From Zychaea mexicana (lineage: Eukaryota > Mucoromycota > Mucoromycetes > Mucorales > Lichtheimiaceae): a DNA stretch of 64,000 nucleotides. Position numbers and translations under genes: made by a program. Numbering within the stretch: the first letter of the stretch is position 1; each line of letters opens with the position of its first letter. The stretch covers positions 1 through 64,000 of the forward strand of contig NW_026516702.1 of assembly GCF_025766255.1 (NCBI RefSeq), written 5' to 3'. The notes under the pieces are model-generated. The model was given only the letters and a program-made list of their open reading frames with translations, had not been told where the DNA came from and did no database searches. Shown here piece after piece: positions 46,158 through 57,827 of the stretch.

Positions 46158-47497
46158 TTAATATGCGGTATTCAATGCGTTGTCAATGTCTTGGATAAGG
46201 TCGTCTTGGTTTTCGATGCCAATAGACACGCGGATCAAGGTGTCGGTAATACCCAAGGAAGCACGCTGCTCAGGGCTCAAGCTGGCATGGGTCATGATAG
46301 CAGGAACTTCAATGAGAGATTCGACGCCACCCAAAGACTCGGCCAGTGTGATGATATGTAAGCCACCAAGCATTTTATTGACGTTATCCAACGTTCCTTC
46401 CACACGGAAGGACACCATGCCACCGAAACCCTTTTGTTGGGTTTTGGCGAGCTCGTGCTGTGGATGCGACTCCAAACCCGGATAGATGACTTCCGTGACT
46501 TTAGGATGATTCTGCAAGAAGCGTGCAACAGCCAAGGCGTTCTGTTCGTGTCGCTGCATACGAACTTCTAGAGTCATGATACCACGACGAGCAAGGTAGC
46601 AGTCAAAGGCAGAGGGAACGGCACCGAGAGAGTTTTGGAGGAAGGTCAGTTTCTGGTGGATTTCGTCGCTGTTGGTGACAGCAACACCCATGACAACGTC
46701 CGAGTGACCGTTGATGTACTTGGTAACCGAGTGCACAACAATATCAGCACCCAGCAGCAATGGGTTTTGGAAGTATGGGCTCATGAAGGTGTTGTCGACC
46801 ACGAGCAGAGCACCATGGGCGTGGGTGTACTGGGCAATAGCTTGGATGTCAGCGAGACGCAACGTCGGGTTCGTCGGCGATTCAATCCAGACAAGCTGTA
46901 AAAGTTACAGAGCAATGGTTCAGCCACATATACAAACATCACGTCATTTGCCAGCACTTTTGCGTACATGTTTCCTACTACCTTTGTGTTAGGTTTCAGG
47001 GCAGCCTTGATAGCAGAAGCTTCCTTCAAATCGAGAAAGCTGGTCTCGATGCCGTTGACAGGTGCCACTTTGGTGAAGTACCGATATGTACCACCATAGA
47101 CGTCATTGACAGACAAAACATGGGAGCCGGCGCCAACCATGCTCAAGATGGTGGCAGTCACCGCTGAGCCAGAAGAAAATGCAACGCCGTGTGTTCCCTT
47201 TTCCAACGAGGCAACAGCAGTTTCAAAGTTGACTCTGCTTGGGTTGCCAGAACGCGAATAATCATAGCCCTGGTACCGTGGGAAAAAAACTTTGACATTG
47301 AGCGGAACAGAACTCAGCATTCAACAATAGGCAGAACAGCAGAAGGGACTTACGTTGTGCATACCAGCAGCGGACTGCTTGAAAGTGGTCGACAAGGAGA
47401 TGGGCGGGATGACGGCGCCAGTGGTTGGGTCAGGCTCTTGGCCAGCGTGGATAGCACGCGTACCAAAGCCGTTGTTTTCGTAATGTGAAGCACCCAT
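46158..47497 (-). CDS. CYS3: Cystathionine gamma-lyase (Cys/Met-metabolism PLP enzyme)
   Basis: Exons on -: 47354-47497, 46982-47269, 46158-46895; 389 aa. GFGTRAIHAGQEPDPTTGAV opens the protein; YDYSRSGNPSR, FSSGSAVTATIL, NDVYGGTYRY, WIESPTNPTL, VDNTFMSPYFQNPL and HSVTKYINGHSD follow, the last with the PLP-binding Lys. This is the fold-type I Cys/Met-metabolism family; sequence style and length fit cystathionine gamma-lyase of reverse transsulfuration, giving cysteine, 2-oxobutanoate and ammonia. Beta-lyase or gamma-synthase cannot be excluded without phylogeny. Its codon use looks like that of a well-expressed gene. It shares a 139-bp promoter with PDCD2 and converges on ARL2. Confidence 0.93.
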
Positions 47498-47636
47498 ATC
47501 GAGAGTATGTACGTAGGAGAAAGAAAATGTGTGAAAGAGAGAGAGGGGAAGGAGACATCCGCCGTTCCGACTTGCCGAAATTTATACTCTTCAATTGTGG
47601 CTTACCTTTTTCTGGTTTTGTTGTTTCTGGAAGGCA
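47498..47636. promoter_or_regulatory. Compact bidirectional promoter (cystathionine gamma-lyase / PDCD2)
   Basis: 139 bp between the divergent start codons at 47497 (-) and 47637 (+). It includes a pyrimidine/purine-asymmetric stretch of GA repeats near 47535-47555. Confidence 0.5.
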
Positions 47637-49051
47637 ATGAGCAAACCGATTAGTAATAAAAGCAAAGGCAAAAACAAGCAGAAACCTGCACAAGATCCAG
47701 TTCTGCTTGGCTTTCCAGATGGTTCCATCGATGCTGAGCAGGATTCAGATGCTTATGCAACTAAAATTGGCGGTGTGCCAGTAAGTCTCTCATTCGACGC
47801 AGTCGCTTTTGTTACTATGTTGCTACTAGGTGAAGCCCTGCTTACCTTACGTGCATAATAGAACTGGCTGCAATCTGACCATGCACCACCGTTGAAATTC
47901 CTGCTTTGTGGCGTTTGTAAACGGCCAATGTACTTGATTTTTCAAGGATATGTCCCGCTTGCCGCTTCTATATATCACCGTGTAATATACGTGTGGGCAT
48001 GTAACAGGCGCTTATGTATGCGGAAAGAGGGAAGGTAAAAATGGTTTAAGACGAGTATAAACAAAACTGCAGTCTTTTTCATATGACCATTATTGCTCTA
48101 GCTTTTCTGTGGTTCGGTCACATCTGGTCGATCCAGAATATCTCGCTGCGAATCGACGGAAAGAGGAAGAGAAGCGTAAAAAGGAACAGCAAAAGCTAGA
48201 ACAACAACAGAGAGCAGCCCAGCCGTTTGGAGCATTTCAGGTGAGTATTGGATCAGGATTGGTGATTATCACAGACGTACTGAACCTGATTCAACTTGTA
48301 GCTAGGTGATCTGTGGGGATCAGGTACACCAAGCTTTTCAGAAGCTGCAACAAAAGCTACAGATACAACAAAAACAAATGCACCGGCGACAGCGTCAGTA
48401 GCTTCCGATGATTTGACGACATCACTTGAAAATTTGACAGTGGTCGACACACCACAGGAACAGCTCCCGATTGTAAACTTTCCAGGGGAGTATCTTTGGA
48501 TCACAGAGGAGAACTTGGATAATTACGACGCAATGGGGATTGATATGGAACGCTACCGCGAGTATTTAGACCTACAAAATTCACTGCTCGAAGCGACAGA
48601 GGAAGCGACAGGGGAAGAATCCTGGAGCGGAGAGACATATGAAAAGCAGCAACTGCCACGAGGTGTCGACAAACAATTTAAAAAATTTGCTGAACGCGTA
48701 CAGTTACAACCTAGCCAGTGTGTACGATATCAATGGGGAGGTACACCGTTGTTATACCATCAACTTCAAGGGCAACAGCAGCAACAATTAGGAGGACGAT
48801 GCTCCCAATGCGGCAACCCACGTATTTTTGAACTACAACTGATGCCCAACATCTTGTCGCTTCTACCAACATCAGAATACGCGTCTGCAGACCTTCCGGA
48901 CGACGCTAAGAAGGGTGTCAATAGCTGGGATATTGGCATGGAGTTCGGCACAATTCTTGTCTTTGTCTGTGGAAAAGATTGCCATCCCGTAGACATCGAA
49001 CAGCCCTGCTATGTCAAGGAACATCTGCTTGTTCAATACGAGTCTGATTGA
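47637..49051 (+). CDS. PDCD2/Tsr4-family ribosome-biogenesis chaperone
   Basis: Exons 47637-47780, 47862-48034, 48102-48240, 48302-49051; 401 aa. It starts with a Lys-rich leader, then VLLGFPDGSI and KIGGVPNWL, the N-terminal PDCD2 block, a Cys cluster FLLCGVCKRPMYLIFQGYVP, a Lys/Glu/Gln linker, and the C-terminal PDCD2_C domain with CVRYQWGGTPLL, CSQCGNPRIFELQLMPNILS and FGTILVFVCGKDC. Yeast Tsr4 and metazoan PDCD2 capture nascent uS5 (Rps2) and deliver it to pre-40S subunits. Confidence 0.93.
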
Positions 49052-49287
49052 ACTCGTCAAAATTTTGTATATATTATGAAAATGTATATAGCAGTAATAC
49101 TTATTTAAAAGTTTTTAATGTCTTTTTGAATATACACAAGGGGCGCAAGCTGTTGCTTATTCTGTGACCAGAACCGTATCACGAGTCAATGTAGTATACG
49201 GATGAAAACTGCTGTTAATTTATCTTGCAATGAAGGATTATGAGTCGTATTTGCAAATGCGTAGAATGAATATATACTGGGAACTGT

Positions 49288-50834
49288 TTAGTTCATTGGA
49301 CCATCCGACAGATTGATCAAAAGTTGTCCAAGGCATCGTCGAGTTGCCCCGTCGTCTTTCAACACTGCATGAAATGTGGTATCCCGCAATGGCTCCGGTA
49401 AACATTGACGCAATGCCTCTCGCGCCCTAAAACATTATCTTCTCAGTTTCATGTATCCTATTTATCCAAGCCAATGCTATTCTAAATTACCTTGGATTAT
49501 CTGAAAGCCTAAGGTAGCACCGAATAACATGCTTCAACAGTCTGATTGCCTGTGTTTCCACGAGCTGATTAACCATAGTATGTAAAACCGTTGCAACAGC
49601 ATAGAATCGCTCATATGTCTGACAAATATAATACTAAAGCCAATAATTAGAGCAGAGAAAAAAACACTTGGTGATAGTTTACTTCTCTCAACATACCAAT
49701 CCGGTCTCATCCAAAAGTATCTTCTGTACTATAAAGATTGCTACCGTTTTCGACAATTCGCTTCCAGTTTCCATGATCCGCAAACATAGGGGAATTATTT
49801 CGGTTGATAACAAGAAACTAATCACCTCAGGATTGTCGTTCTTTGCGATGAAAAAACAAAAATTAGTAAAGATTGAAAATGGTCTGCAGAAAATCGCCGT
49901 CAAAGTGAATACCTTGACTAATGCACCAATAACACCAAGGCTTGTCAAACGCAGATATTCGAACGGTCGTGTTTTGCTTGTTGTATTAAGGAATGGATAT
50001 AGATATAAAGGTATATGTGCTAACACAAAACAGATCAATATCCACAGCTTTGAAGCATCACTACGTCGAACACCCAATCCATACCGTGTAAAAACAATGT
50101 GCGAGTCTCGTTGTGGTTAGCGACGCACTGCAAAAGCGCCAGCGCATTGCATACTCTGTTTGAAGTGACGCCATTTAAGGTAGGGGGTGTCAGCATGGGG
50201 TACACCGAGACAATCTCTTGCAGAAGAACCGACATGACGCCTAATAAAAACGTGTCAATAAGGAGATCGTGATTGAAAGATAAAAAGCGAGTTCTTTGGA
50301 AAATTTACCATAAGAGTACCAAAGAACAAGAGCAAGATCTTCATACTGTTCACGTTTCTTGCTCAAATCCAGCAAAGCTTGCTCTCGAAGTGATGGGTTC
50401 AAAAGCTCGAGAACAAGTGTATATATCTTTTCTTCATCCAGTTGTGCCAATTTTTGCTGTACTTGGTGATCTTGCTGTAAAAATGGAAAGTTCATGGTAG
50501 AATTGCCAGAGGTCATTGCATTTTGTGCAGCTGCTGCCGCCGCTGCCGCTGGATTGCTGTTCATGAGCACAGAATATGCAGCAAATGGATCGCCACCAGC
50601 GCTGACGGGTGCTCCCCGTGCTGACATGCCTTGATGTTGCTGATGTGCAACTGCCGCTGCTACTGCGGCAGCTTGTTGATTACCACCCAAGGCAGAATAT
50701 TGCTGTGACAAAGCATTGACGCCTGCAGTGCCTGTACCCGCTGATTGTAACACTGCTGCGAGTGGATTGGGTGTTGCTCCACCTGACAACGATGGTTGCT
50801 GAAGGTATTGATGATACTGAGAATTCGGATGCAT
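49288..50834 (-). CDS. CAF40: CCR4-NOT subunit CNOT9/CAF40 (RCD1)
   Basis: Exons on -: 50309-50834, 50085-50240, 49913-50019, 49697-49840, 49491-49618, 49288-49426; 399 aa. The first about 125 residues are Gln/Ala/Ser-rich with a run of eight Ala. The armadillo-type RCD1 domain follows: [126 protein letters not shown]. It is nearly invariant across eukaryotes. CNOT9 recruits RNA-binding proteins to the CCR4-NOT deadenylase. Confidence 0.95.
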
Positions 50835-52316
50835 AGGTTTCTTTCTATTCGTTGAACGTTAAAAGAAGAGCCCGAATTTTTTGATTTTTGTTCTCTTTAA
50901 ACGAGCGGAGCCTAACATTGTGGTAAGAATCACCTGTAAAGAATGGTATAATTTCATGTCCCGGTGCAAACATCACTTCGTCTATGCCGGCTTTCAAGCT
51001 CAAAAGGGAAAGCCTTACAGAGTTTGATGACTCTTATATAGAGCTTGGTGTCAACCTTATACACCGCATGCTTCTGGGACTTATTATCAAATTACCACGA
51101 TACACATACTTTAATTCTATAACACTTTGTATCGTATTTCCGGCGTGGGTTTTCTTCTACATCGCACATATGCATCTTCGTTTTACGTTTTTCTTACTTC
51201 CTTTCCGTTGCTGCATAATGATGCTATTTGATAATACCAACTTAAGGCACACCACATTTTAGTTTCTGATTCTGTATTACCATCTACAAGGAGCAAGCGA
51301 CTATATCATGTAGATGCTATAGTACTGATCAAAACATAATCGTAATAACAGAGGACTTCTGGAAAAGAAGAGTTGCAGATATTAGCGTAGTAAAAAATGA
51401 CTCGCTTAATCTACATACATACATTCACACGATCCACAGCTTGTTCAGGAAATTATCTTTTAATGCATACCAAAAAGTTGAAAGCAGTTGAGTGTACGTT
51501 CCCATGAGCATTGTATACCTATCAAAGGAATCTGAGGAAAGTAAAAATATCACTTTATATTAATACAAGAGTTTCGAATACTATACTTGAGCTGTAATAG
51601 CCAGTTGAAGCTGTAGCGCTGTAGGAAAGAAAAAACATATATTTGAATATACCTGATAATACTTAAAAACCTGGTTTCTCTGATTTATCTTACTGGTCGG
51701 TGAAAGCGTGGAATACGTTCAACTGTGTTTATCATCATGTGTCATATTAGTCGCTGTACCTGTGGCTGTATCCGTTTGCGAGCATCATTGGACATAACAT
51801 CAGCTATTCACATTTATCCATTGGGCCTCTTTCAAATTATTATGTGCGAAAAATGAGTATTATTGGATGACAATGTATTTATTACAAACTTTTGCTTTCT
51901 ATGATGGAATTTTAAAGTATGGTGTAGGATGAAACTCAATAAGGGTTCAATTTGGTTGCGATGTAGTCTTTGTTTCAATGGTGCTAGCATATAGTGGATG
52001 CTCGTTTTATGCCATGCAATATGGATTATTGATCTACTGTTTACCTTAGCTTAGAGACAGCAACACACTGGGCAGTTGCGCCGTTTCTTCGTCTTCCGAC
52101 TCTAAAACTAGGAGCCTTGAACCGTCGTCTGTGTTTGATGTCGACGGCAATGCAATCTCATGGTGTTGACGAACGCTGCTTGAATACAATCAGTGTGTGA
52201 GTATGTATGTACTACAAATACGTCAAATACTCAAATACATTAGCATTGATAGAGTATATATACCTTTCTTCTGAAGAAACACATCATGTTTCCTCTTGTG
52301 GAGCGCTTGGTGATGT
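50835..52316. other. Gene-poor region, 1.5 kb
   Basis: No supported gene. The frame at 50984-51262 (+) is hydrophobic and lacks family signatures. It borders the decayed Fanzor-like remnant. Confidence 0.45.
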
Positions 52317-52739
52317 ATGATGGCGTCTCAAAACTGTAGAATTTTAAAGGTAAACATTATATATACACCGGAAACGCTAAAACTCCTAGAGGTCCGCCCT
52401 GGGCAACGCGTCTCTTGTAAGTTATTGCGCGATCCCAACGAAGTTGCAGGATTTTGTTTGCAGCCCAACTGTTCACGCATGCAGCCAAGGGTGCAAATCC
52501 TATGCGTTCTCCAAGTCTTGTCGCGCCTTCGAGGTCGTCTCTGGTATCGCTGACCAGATCGTTCTAAGCGGACGAATATCAGGTTTGCTGAGAATGCCAT
52601 CGACAGTTATCCCAGCGCGTCCCATACGTTGTCCCTGATATCGACTTCATCGGTGCGCGTGGTATCCAATTGGTGCTCCCTGGCAACGTCGTTGCACAGA
52701 TTGGTTAGCTTCTCCATTACAAACTTCGTCTGTGAGTCG

Positions 52740-53956
52740 ACTTTGCGTTTGTGGGACCGTGTTGAAGGAAGCTTGGGATCCTGAGCTATATCAAGAGCTT
52801 CAGGCTGCAAGAGCTGCAATCCGCCATGTAGAAGCAGACGTTGCGCAAACCCGCAGGCAACTTGCGACGCAAGGTCTCAGTTGTACGTCGCAAACATGCA
52901 TTGTATCGGCAAGGACGTGGCCAAGGAAATTGTCCCTGACGATAAGATCGAGGTATGGTCAAGTAACTTGTTCTATACTACGCACATGGCATCGACGAGA
53001 AGTAATTAATATGCTTGCGGTTATTTGATAAGTTGTTTAGTCAACTATCCCAAAAGACCATTCTCGAATCTCTGCAAAGCAACAATCCATTGGCTGTGGC
53101 TGGTATCGACCCAGGACATGTCGTCACTGCTACTGCTGTATTTGTAACGACTACCACTCACATCTTTAGATACCATACAGCAATACACCGATGGATTAAT
53201 TGCACTATTGCCACCATCTTTTGCATCGTCATCAGCAACAACGCAAGAACAAGGCATACCACAGCAATCATCAATATCGTTGCCAACTCCCTTGCCTAAA
53301 CCACAAACTTACACGTCGAAGATGAAAAACTCTGCAACATTTGCAACGTAACACCAAAAACGGCGCGAGGTTTTTATAAGGAAGGGTATCGACGATGCAG
53401 ATAGACGGTACAAGGAAGGTCGCAATCGTGAGCTGCGTCAAAAAATATACCACAGCAAATTAGCTTCGGCTAGGCGCCTACCTGGGATCAAACCCACATT
53501 GCATTTCTTTGGTTCGTGGCGGGCCGACAACAAAGGTTTCTAGAAGCACCAACAAGGTGCAAGCACAAAATTAAAGCAAGAACTGGATACACCGGAAAAC
53601 AGCCATCTGTGCATCACTGACGAGTACCGGTCCAGCAAGACTTGCCCGTACTGCCACGAGCCAACAACACTGCAAAAATACCGTGACGAGGATGGAAAGC
53701 TGCGATCGGCCAACGGCGCTCTCAAGTGCACGAATCTTACGTGTCCCAGTCGCAGCCAAAATACGTTCAATCGCGATGCAGTAGGCGGATTCAACATTGC
53801 TGTGATAGAGATGACAAAGGCCATGTCTGCAAATAGCACCCCTATCCCTCCCCTTTTCCCGATCACGTGCACCCACCTACACCCTCTCACCCTCTTTTCA
53901 GCGAATCAAGACGTGACACCAGTCCTGGTGCTCAGTTGTCTCCGCGCGAAGCTGGA
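52740..53956 (+). pseudogene. Decayed Fanzor-like (TnpB-family) nuclease, second lineage
   Basis: C-terminal two thirds of a TnpB relative read on + across frame breaks. Pieces: YVANMHCIGKDVAKEIVPDD (about 52890-52950), LFSQLSQKTILESLQS and AVAGIDPGHVVTATAV with the RuvC-I Asp (53030-53140), RRYKEGRNRELRQKIYHSKL, LHFFGSWRADNKGF, HLCITDEYRSSKTCPYC with the RuvC-II Glu and zinc-finger Cys pair (about 53600-53660), a second Cys pair in KCTNLTCPS, and NTFNRDAVGGFNIAV with the RuvC-III Asp (about 53760). In-frame stops at TAA 53349 and TAG 53541, plus a frame change near 53140-53160, disrupt it unless some are short introns. Motif details differ from the gene at 9537, so it is a separate lineage. 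Confidence 0.78.
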
Positions 53957-55206
53957 TAGAAAAGAGTAGAAACGCCTCTATTATTTTATTCTTAATTTGC
54001 TATCATAAAAATTTCCGTTCGCTGAGGGGGTTTTTTCCGTAATATATACACCCTATCAAAGGAAAAGCGGGCGAGCTCCTTGGGTACACTTCTAAACATT
54101 GCATATTTCCTCATTCCCTCCCCTGTACAGTACTAGATATATGTACGAATCTGCAATGCGGGAGCTCAAGCTATGGGTATCGCTCTGCTACTTACCGTTT
54201 GATCCATTCCACTATTTGACGCGATGGGCATGATGGTTCTCTAACAGCTGAGGGCGAATATGTACTCAGCAGCAACCAAGGTTTGCACAAAATTATATCA
54301 CTAGTTGTTTTGTTCATAAGAAAATTAGCAAGTCTTACTGCTTTTTTTTAAAACCTGGGAGTAAAGAAAGATATGTATATCTTTAGGAGTGTTTGCATTG
54401 TCTTGCAAACCCCTCCTTTTAGTAGGCATGAATTATACATGTACTCGAAAAAATCAGTAGAGGGCACTACATGGTATAATAAAGAAAGAGAATAAACCAA
54501 CAAGAAGTGTATAGACAAAAACGTATCTTTGAACGCAACCACATAGATAATTGAGACCTTGCCTTTACTATTCCTACTTCAGTTAATGCAACGAGTGAAT
54601 ATATACATATACTACTGAAGCTGCTCTAGTCAGAAAAGCTCCTTGTTCGATAGTAGATAGCAGCCAAGTTTAATATATAATTATATAATGAAAGTAGAAG
54701 GAGACTGGTACGCCACCAAACCCCTGCAAGCAACAAGGTTGATTTTGCAGTAAAGAGGCATGTATTTTCCACTAAGGAGAACTCATCATGCACATAGCAG
54801 TACAATGTTTATCGCCCACTTCAACTGGCGGAGAACATCAATCGTTGCGAGAAAAATTCGGAAAAGCACCTGGTGGTTTTATGTACATAAGATCAGTATC
54901 TGAAATCGGCATTGGAGATAGCTCACGCTAGTACTACTCGAACCTAAACTTAGAAAGAGCAGTGATTCGAAAATTAAAAAGACCAGGCTGTGAAATTACA
55001 TGTATGGGCTCGAATAAGAGGATACGATGTAGATACTTTTGCTACAGAGATCAAGCGTTAGCTATTTTATCTGTTATGCACATTGAGGGGTCGTATTAGG
55101 TGTTTAGTTGAATACAGGGTGCGCGGAACCGATACATATAAAGGGCAGTGCTCGTTCATGTCTACTTTCTCGTTATTTCGCCTTATTACACTTGTATGCC
55201 CCAAAT
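53957..55206. other. Gene-poor region, 1.25 kb
   Basis: AT-rich flank of the Fanzor remnant, followed by the promoter of the sulfotransferase-like gene. No terminal inverted repeat or RNA gene recognised by eye. Confidence 0.45.
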
Positions 55207-56164
55207 ATGCCTCTTCAAGTTATTGGCGCGGGGTGTAATCGAACTGGCACATATTCACTTCATGCTGCTTTAGAGATATTAGGGTAAGTGATTGCGAGTT
55301 TCACGGCCGTGTACCATTTAATAGCACTTTTTTTATCATACGGTTCCGTTTTCTGAGGATTAATAAGAGCATTTTAGGTATCAAACACACCATGGGTACT
55401 GTCTGCTCAAAGATCCAAAACATCAAGACCCGAGTATTTGGCTGAATGCCCTCAATACACCAGAAAATGCCCGGGAGGGATGGGAAATTGCGTACCACAA
55501 TTACACTGCTGCTGTCGACTGGCCAACCGCCCCATTTTACAAACAACTAGCAGATCGATACCCCAAGAGCAAGGTTATTTTGACTACACGACCCGTCGAA
55601 AGCTGGTACTCTTCAATGGAGAATTCCGTTTTTCTCTTTGTCCGTTTGAGGTTTGTCAAACGTTGGCTTCCAAAGCATATTCAACTCTTAGACGAGCTGT
55701 ACTTTCGAACCTTCCTGAACGGCGCATTGCCAGACCCGAACGATGAATCACCAATGTATGACCGCGAGTACATGGTGAAATGCTACGATGCCTACGTTTG
55801 TAAAGTCAAAGCTGACATTCCTGAAGATCGCCTGCTTATCATGTCTCCAAACGACGGATGGGAGCCACTATGTGCATTTTTAGAAAAGCCTATACCGGAT
55901 GTACCATTTCCTATAACAAATTCAAGACTTAATTTCGCCGACTTTATCATAAAACCAATGCTCGAGAACCACCAAGAGAATATGGCTGTACGCTTTACAG
56001 CCATGGTTCTAACCTTATGGGGCAAAAGACCAGCTAGCCAGCATATTCTTAAATCAGTATTCGTAGCAGTCGCTATGTGTATAATCTCTCAAATTTTATT
56101 CCCTAATTTCGACTTATTTTCAATGTTAAAAGAATACATTATTATAATGACAAATATAAAGTAA
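55207..56164 (+). CDS. P-loop sulfotransferase-family protein with C-terminal membrane segment
   Basis: Two exons, 55207-55283 and 55378-56164; 287 aa. It begins MPLQVIGAGCNRTGTYSLHA, the nucleotide-binding loop of the fungal Sulfotransfer_4-like family (G-x-G-x-x-R-T-G-T-x-S-L), then DWPTAPFYKQLADRYPKSKV, ILTTRPVESWYSSM (the second PAPS-contact region) and WEPLCAFLEKPIPDVPFP, all typical of this family. The last about 40 residues contain a hydrophobic helix (SVFVAVAMCIISQILF), suggesting tail anchoring. Substrate unknown. Some relatives are annotated as NAD-dependent epimerases by mistake. Confidence 0.85.
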
Positions 56165-57827
56165 TATCTATACGTTTTAATGATACAAACCAATCATTTG
56201 TGTTTTCATGTGGTCGTGGATTAATACTGTAATTGGAGACTAGTAAGGAAGGGGTGGCTCTGATCGCAGCAGTTGTTAAGTTCCCATAATTCAGTTTTCA
56301 AGGCTCAAATTGAGATACAATCATAGTAGAGATGCGCAGCTCGAGAAAACTTGTTTCTGAGATATGATAAAATGATCAAGTACGAACATCTTTGGACGAT
56401 TTCAAGACTGCTATTGGTGTATATGTAAGATACGTATAATCAATAGTATAAGCAGATATATTATCATCATTTATGATTCGGCTCACTCAGTTAGGCGTAG
56501 TAACGTTGCAACCTACGTAGAGTAACAAGCTTTCCTAATAAGTAAGCAAAGTAAGGACTGGTATAATTCCTATGTACAGTGCTGTGTACTAGTACAGTCA
56601 CTTCCACTTTCCTTTTGTATATACTCACTTTTCCTGGTAAGGAGAGGGTAGGGGATGATGGTGGCATCCTCTTTGCAAAAACTCCCACCCCACATGGATG
56701 TAGACGCGAAAAAGTTATATAGGGACTTAAGTAGCAAGCAAGCGGATTTAACTAATTATTTATTAAATTGCACGGCTGTAAACCCTATATTATGGCTTTT
56801 GACAGCAGAAGAACAAAGGGCCCACATTAGCAGCTAGTATACCTCATCGATTTGTCAGAGGAGCTGTGAAGATCTGCTACATATTACACCCACTTCAGCA
56901 ACAGGTTACGGTGCATATATGCGCTTTTCTCTGATACTAATATGATGCATAAATATATGCATACTTCAATCCTCTTCACGAAACTAATTCATATCCTGAG
57001 ATGCATTCGATACGCAACTTTACACATATTTCAAAAATGGGTATTGTACGAGCATTTAAAGGAAGTTAAACTCAACGGAAATATACCCCTTTAATCGAGA
57101 CAGCTTTTCGCTGTTGTCTGATAGGTTTCAATAATTTTTTTTGACATTGTAATGTTTAGATCGCTAATGAGGTTTTGTGATAGACGGTGGTTTGCTATCG
57201 CATTTAGTCATAACGCATTAACTTCATCTGGAAACTATTAATGACAGCAATAGTATTGTGATCATCTTTCAGCTAATGGGACGCTAAGCAATGTTCTCAT
57301 ATTAGTACTCGCACCTGTATATGAATGAGCAAATATAAGCCCATTATCCCTTCTAACTTAATTATTTTAAAACTATATTTTTACACGCAGCGGTGCGTCT
57401 GTGTTTAGGTCATTGTTTTGTAGGACTAATCGCCTTGTTAGAGCTCGTACAATGCTACTTCTGATAATATATAGTGCATACCCACCAGCAACGGATCTGT
57501 TTTTGAAGTCTGATTGCGCTGTCGGCTGCCTGGTAACTTTATCAAGCTAATATGTGAGCGAACTGCAATCGTATTTTTACATGGAGCATAGTCGGCGATA
57601 TCGATGAAGTAATTACTGTAACACGTAGAATGGGTATAGACAAACAACTGTTTGTGAAGGCTTAATAAAATACTAATGTTTCTAATGTATCAAACATAAT
57701 CTTTCATAAACCTTGCGAGCCTTTCTTGCTGGTGGCAAATTTGGATTTGTGTTACAGTGACCAGAGCTCCTGCCCAATTTACAATAGCTTTCTTTGTATC
57801 CCAACTTTTCTTTAAAAAATTGACAAG
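56165..57827. other. Gene-poor region, 1.7 kb
   Basis: Low-complexity AT-rich sequence between two + strand genes; short frames only, none with a recognisable domain. The distal part is presumably the Misato promoter. Confidence 0.5.

Noticed and set aside
50984..51262. 92-aa hydrophobic + strand ORF
   Set aside because: AT-rich region, no homologous pattern, no splice partners.
53470..53500. tRNA-like T-loop sequence (GGGATCAAACCC)
   Set aside because: It falls inside the translated Fanzor remnant (GIKPTLHFFGS) and no cloverleaf can be drawn around it.
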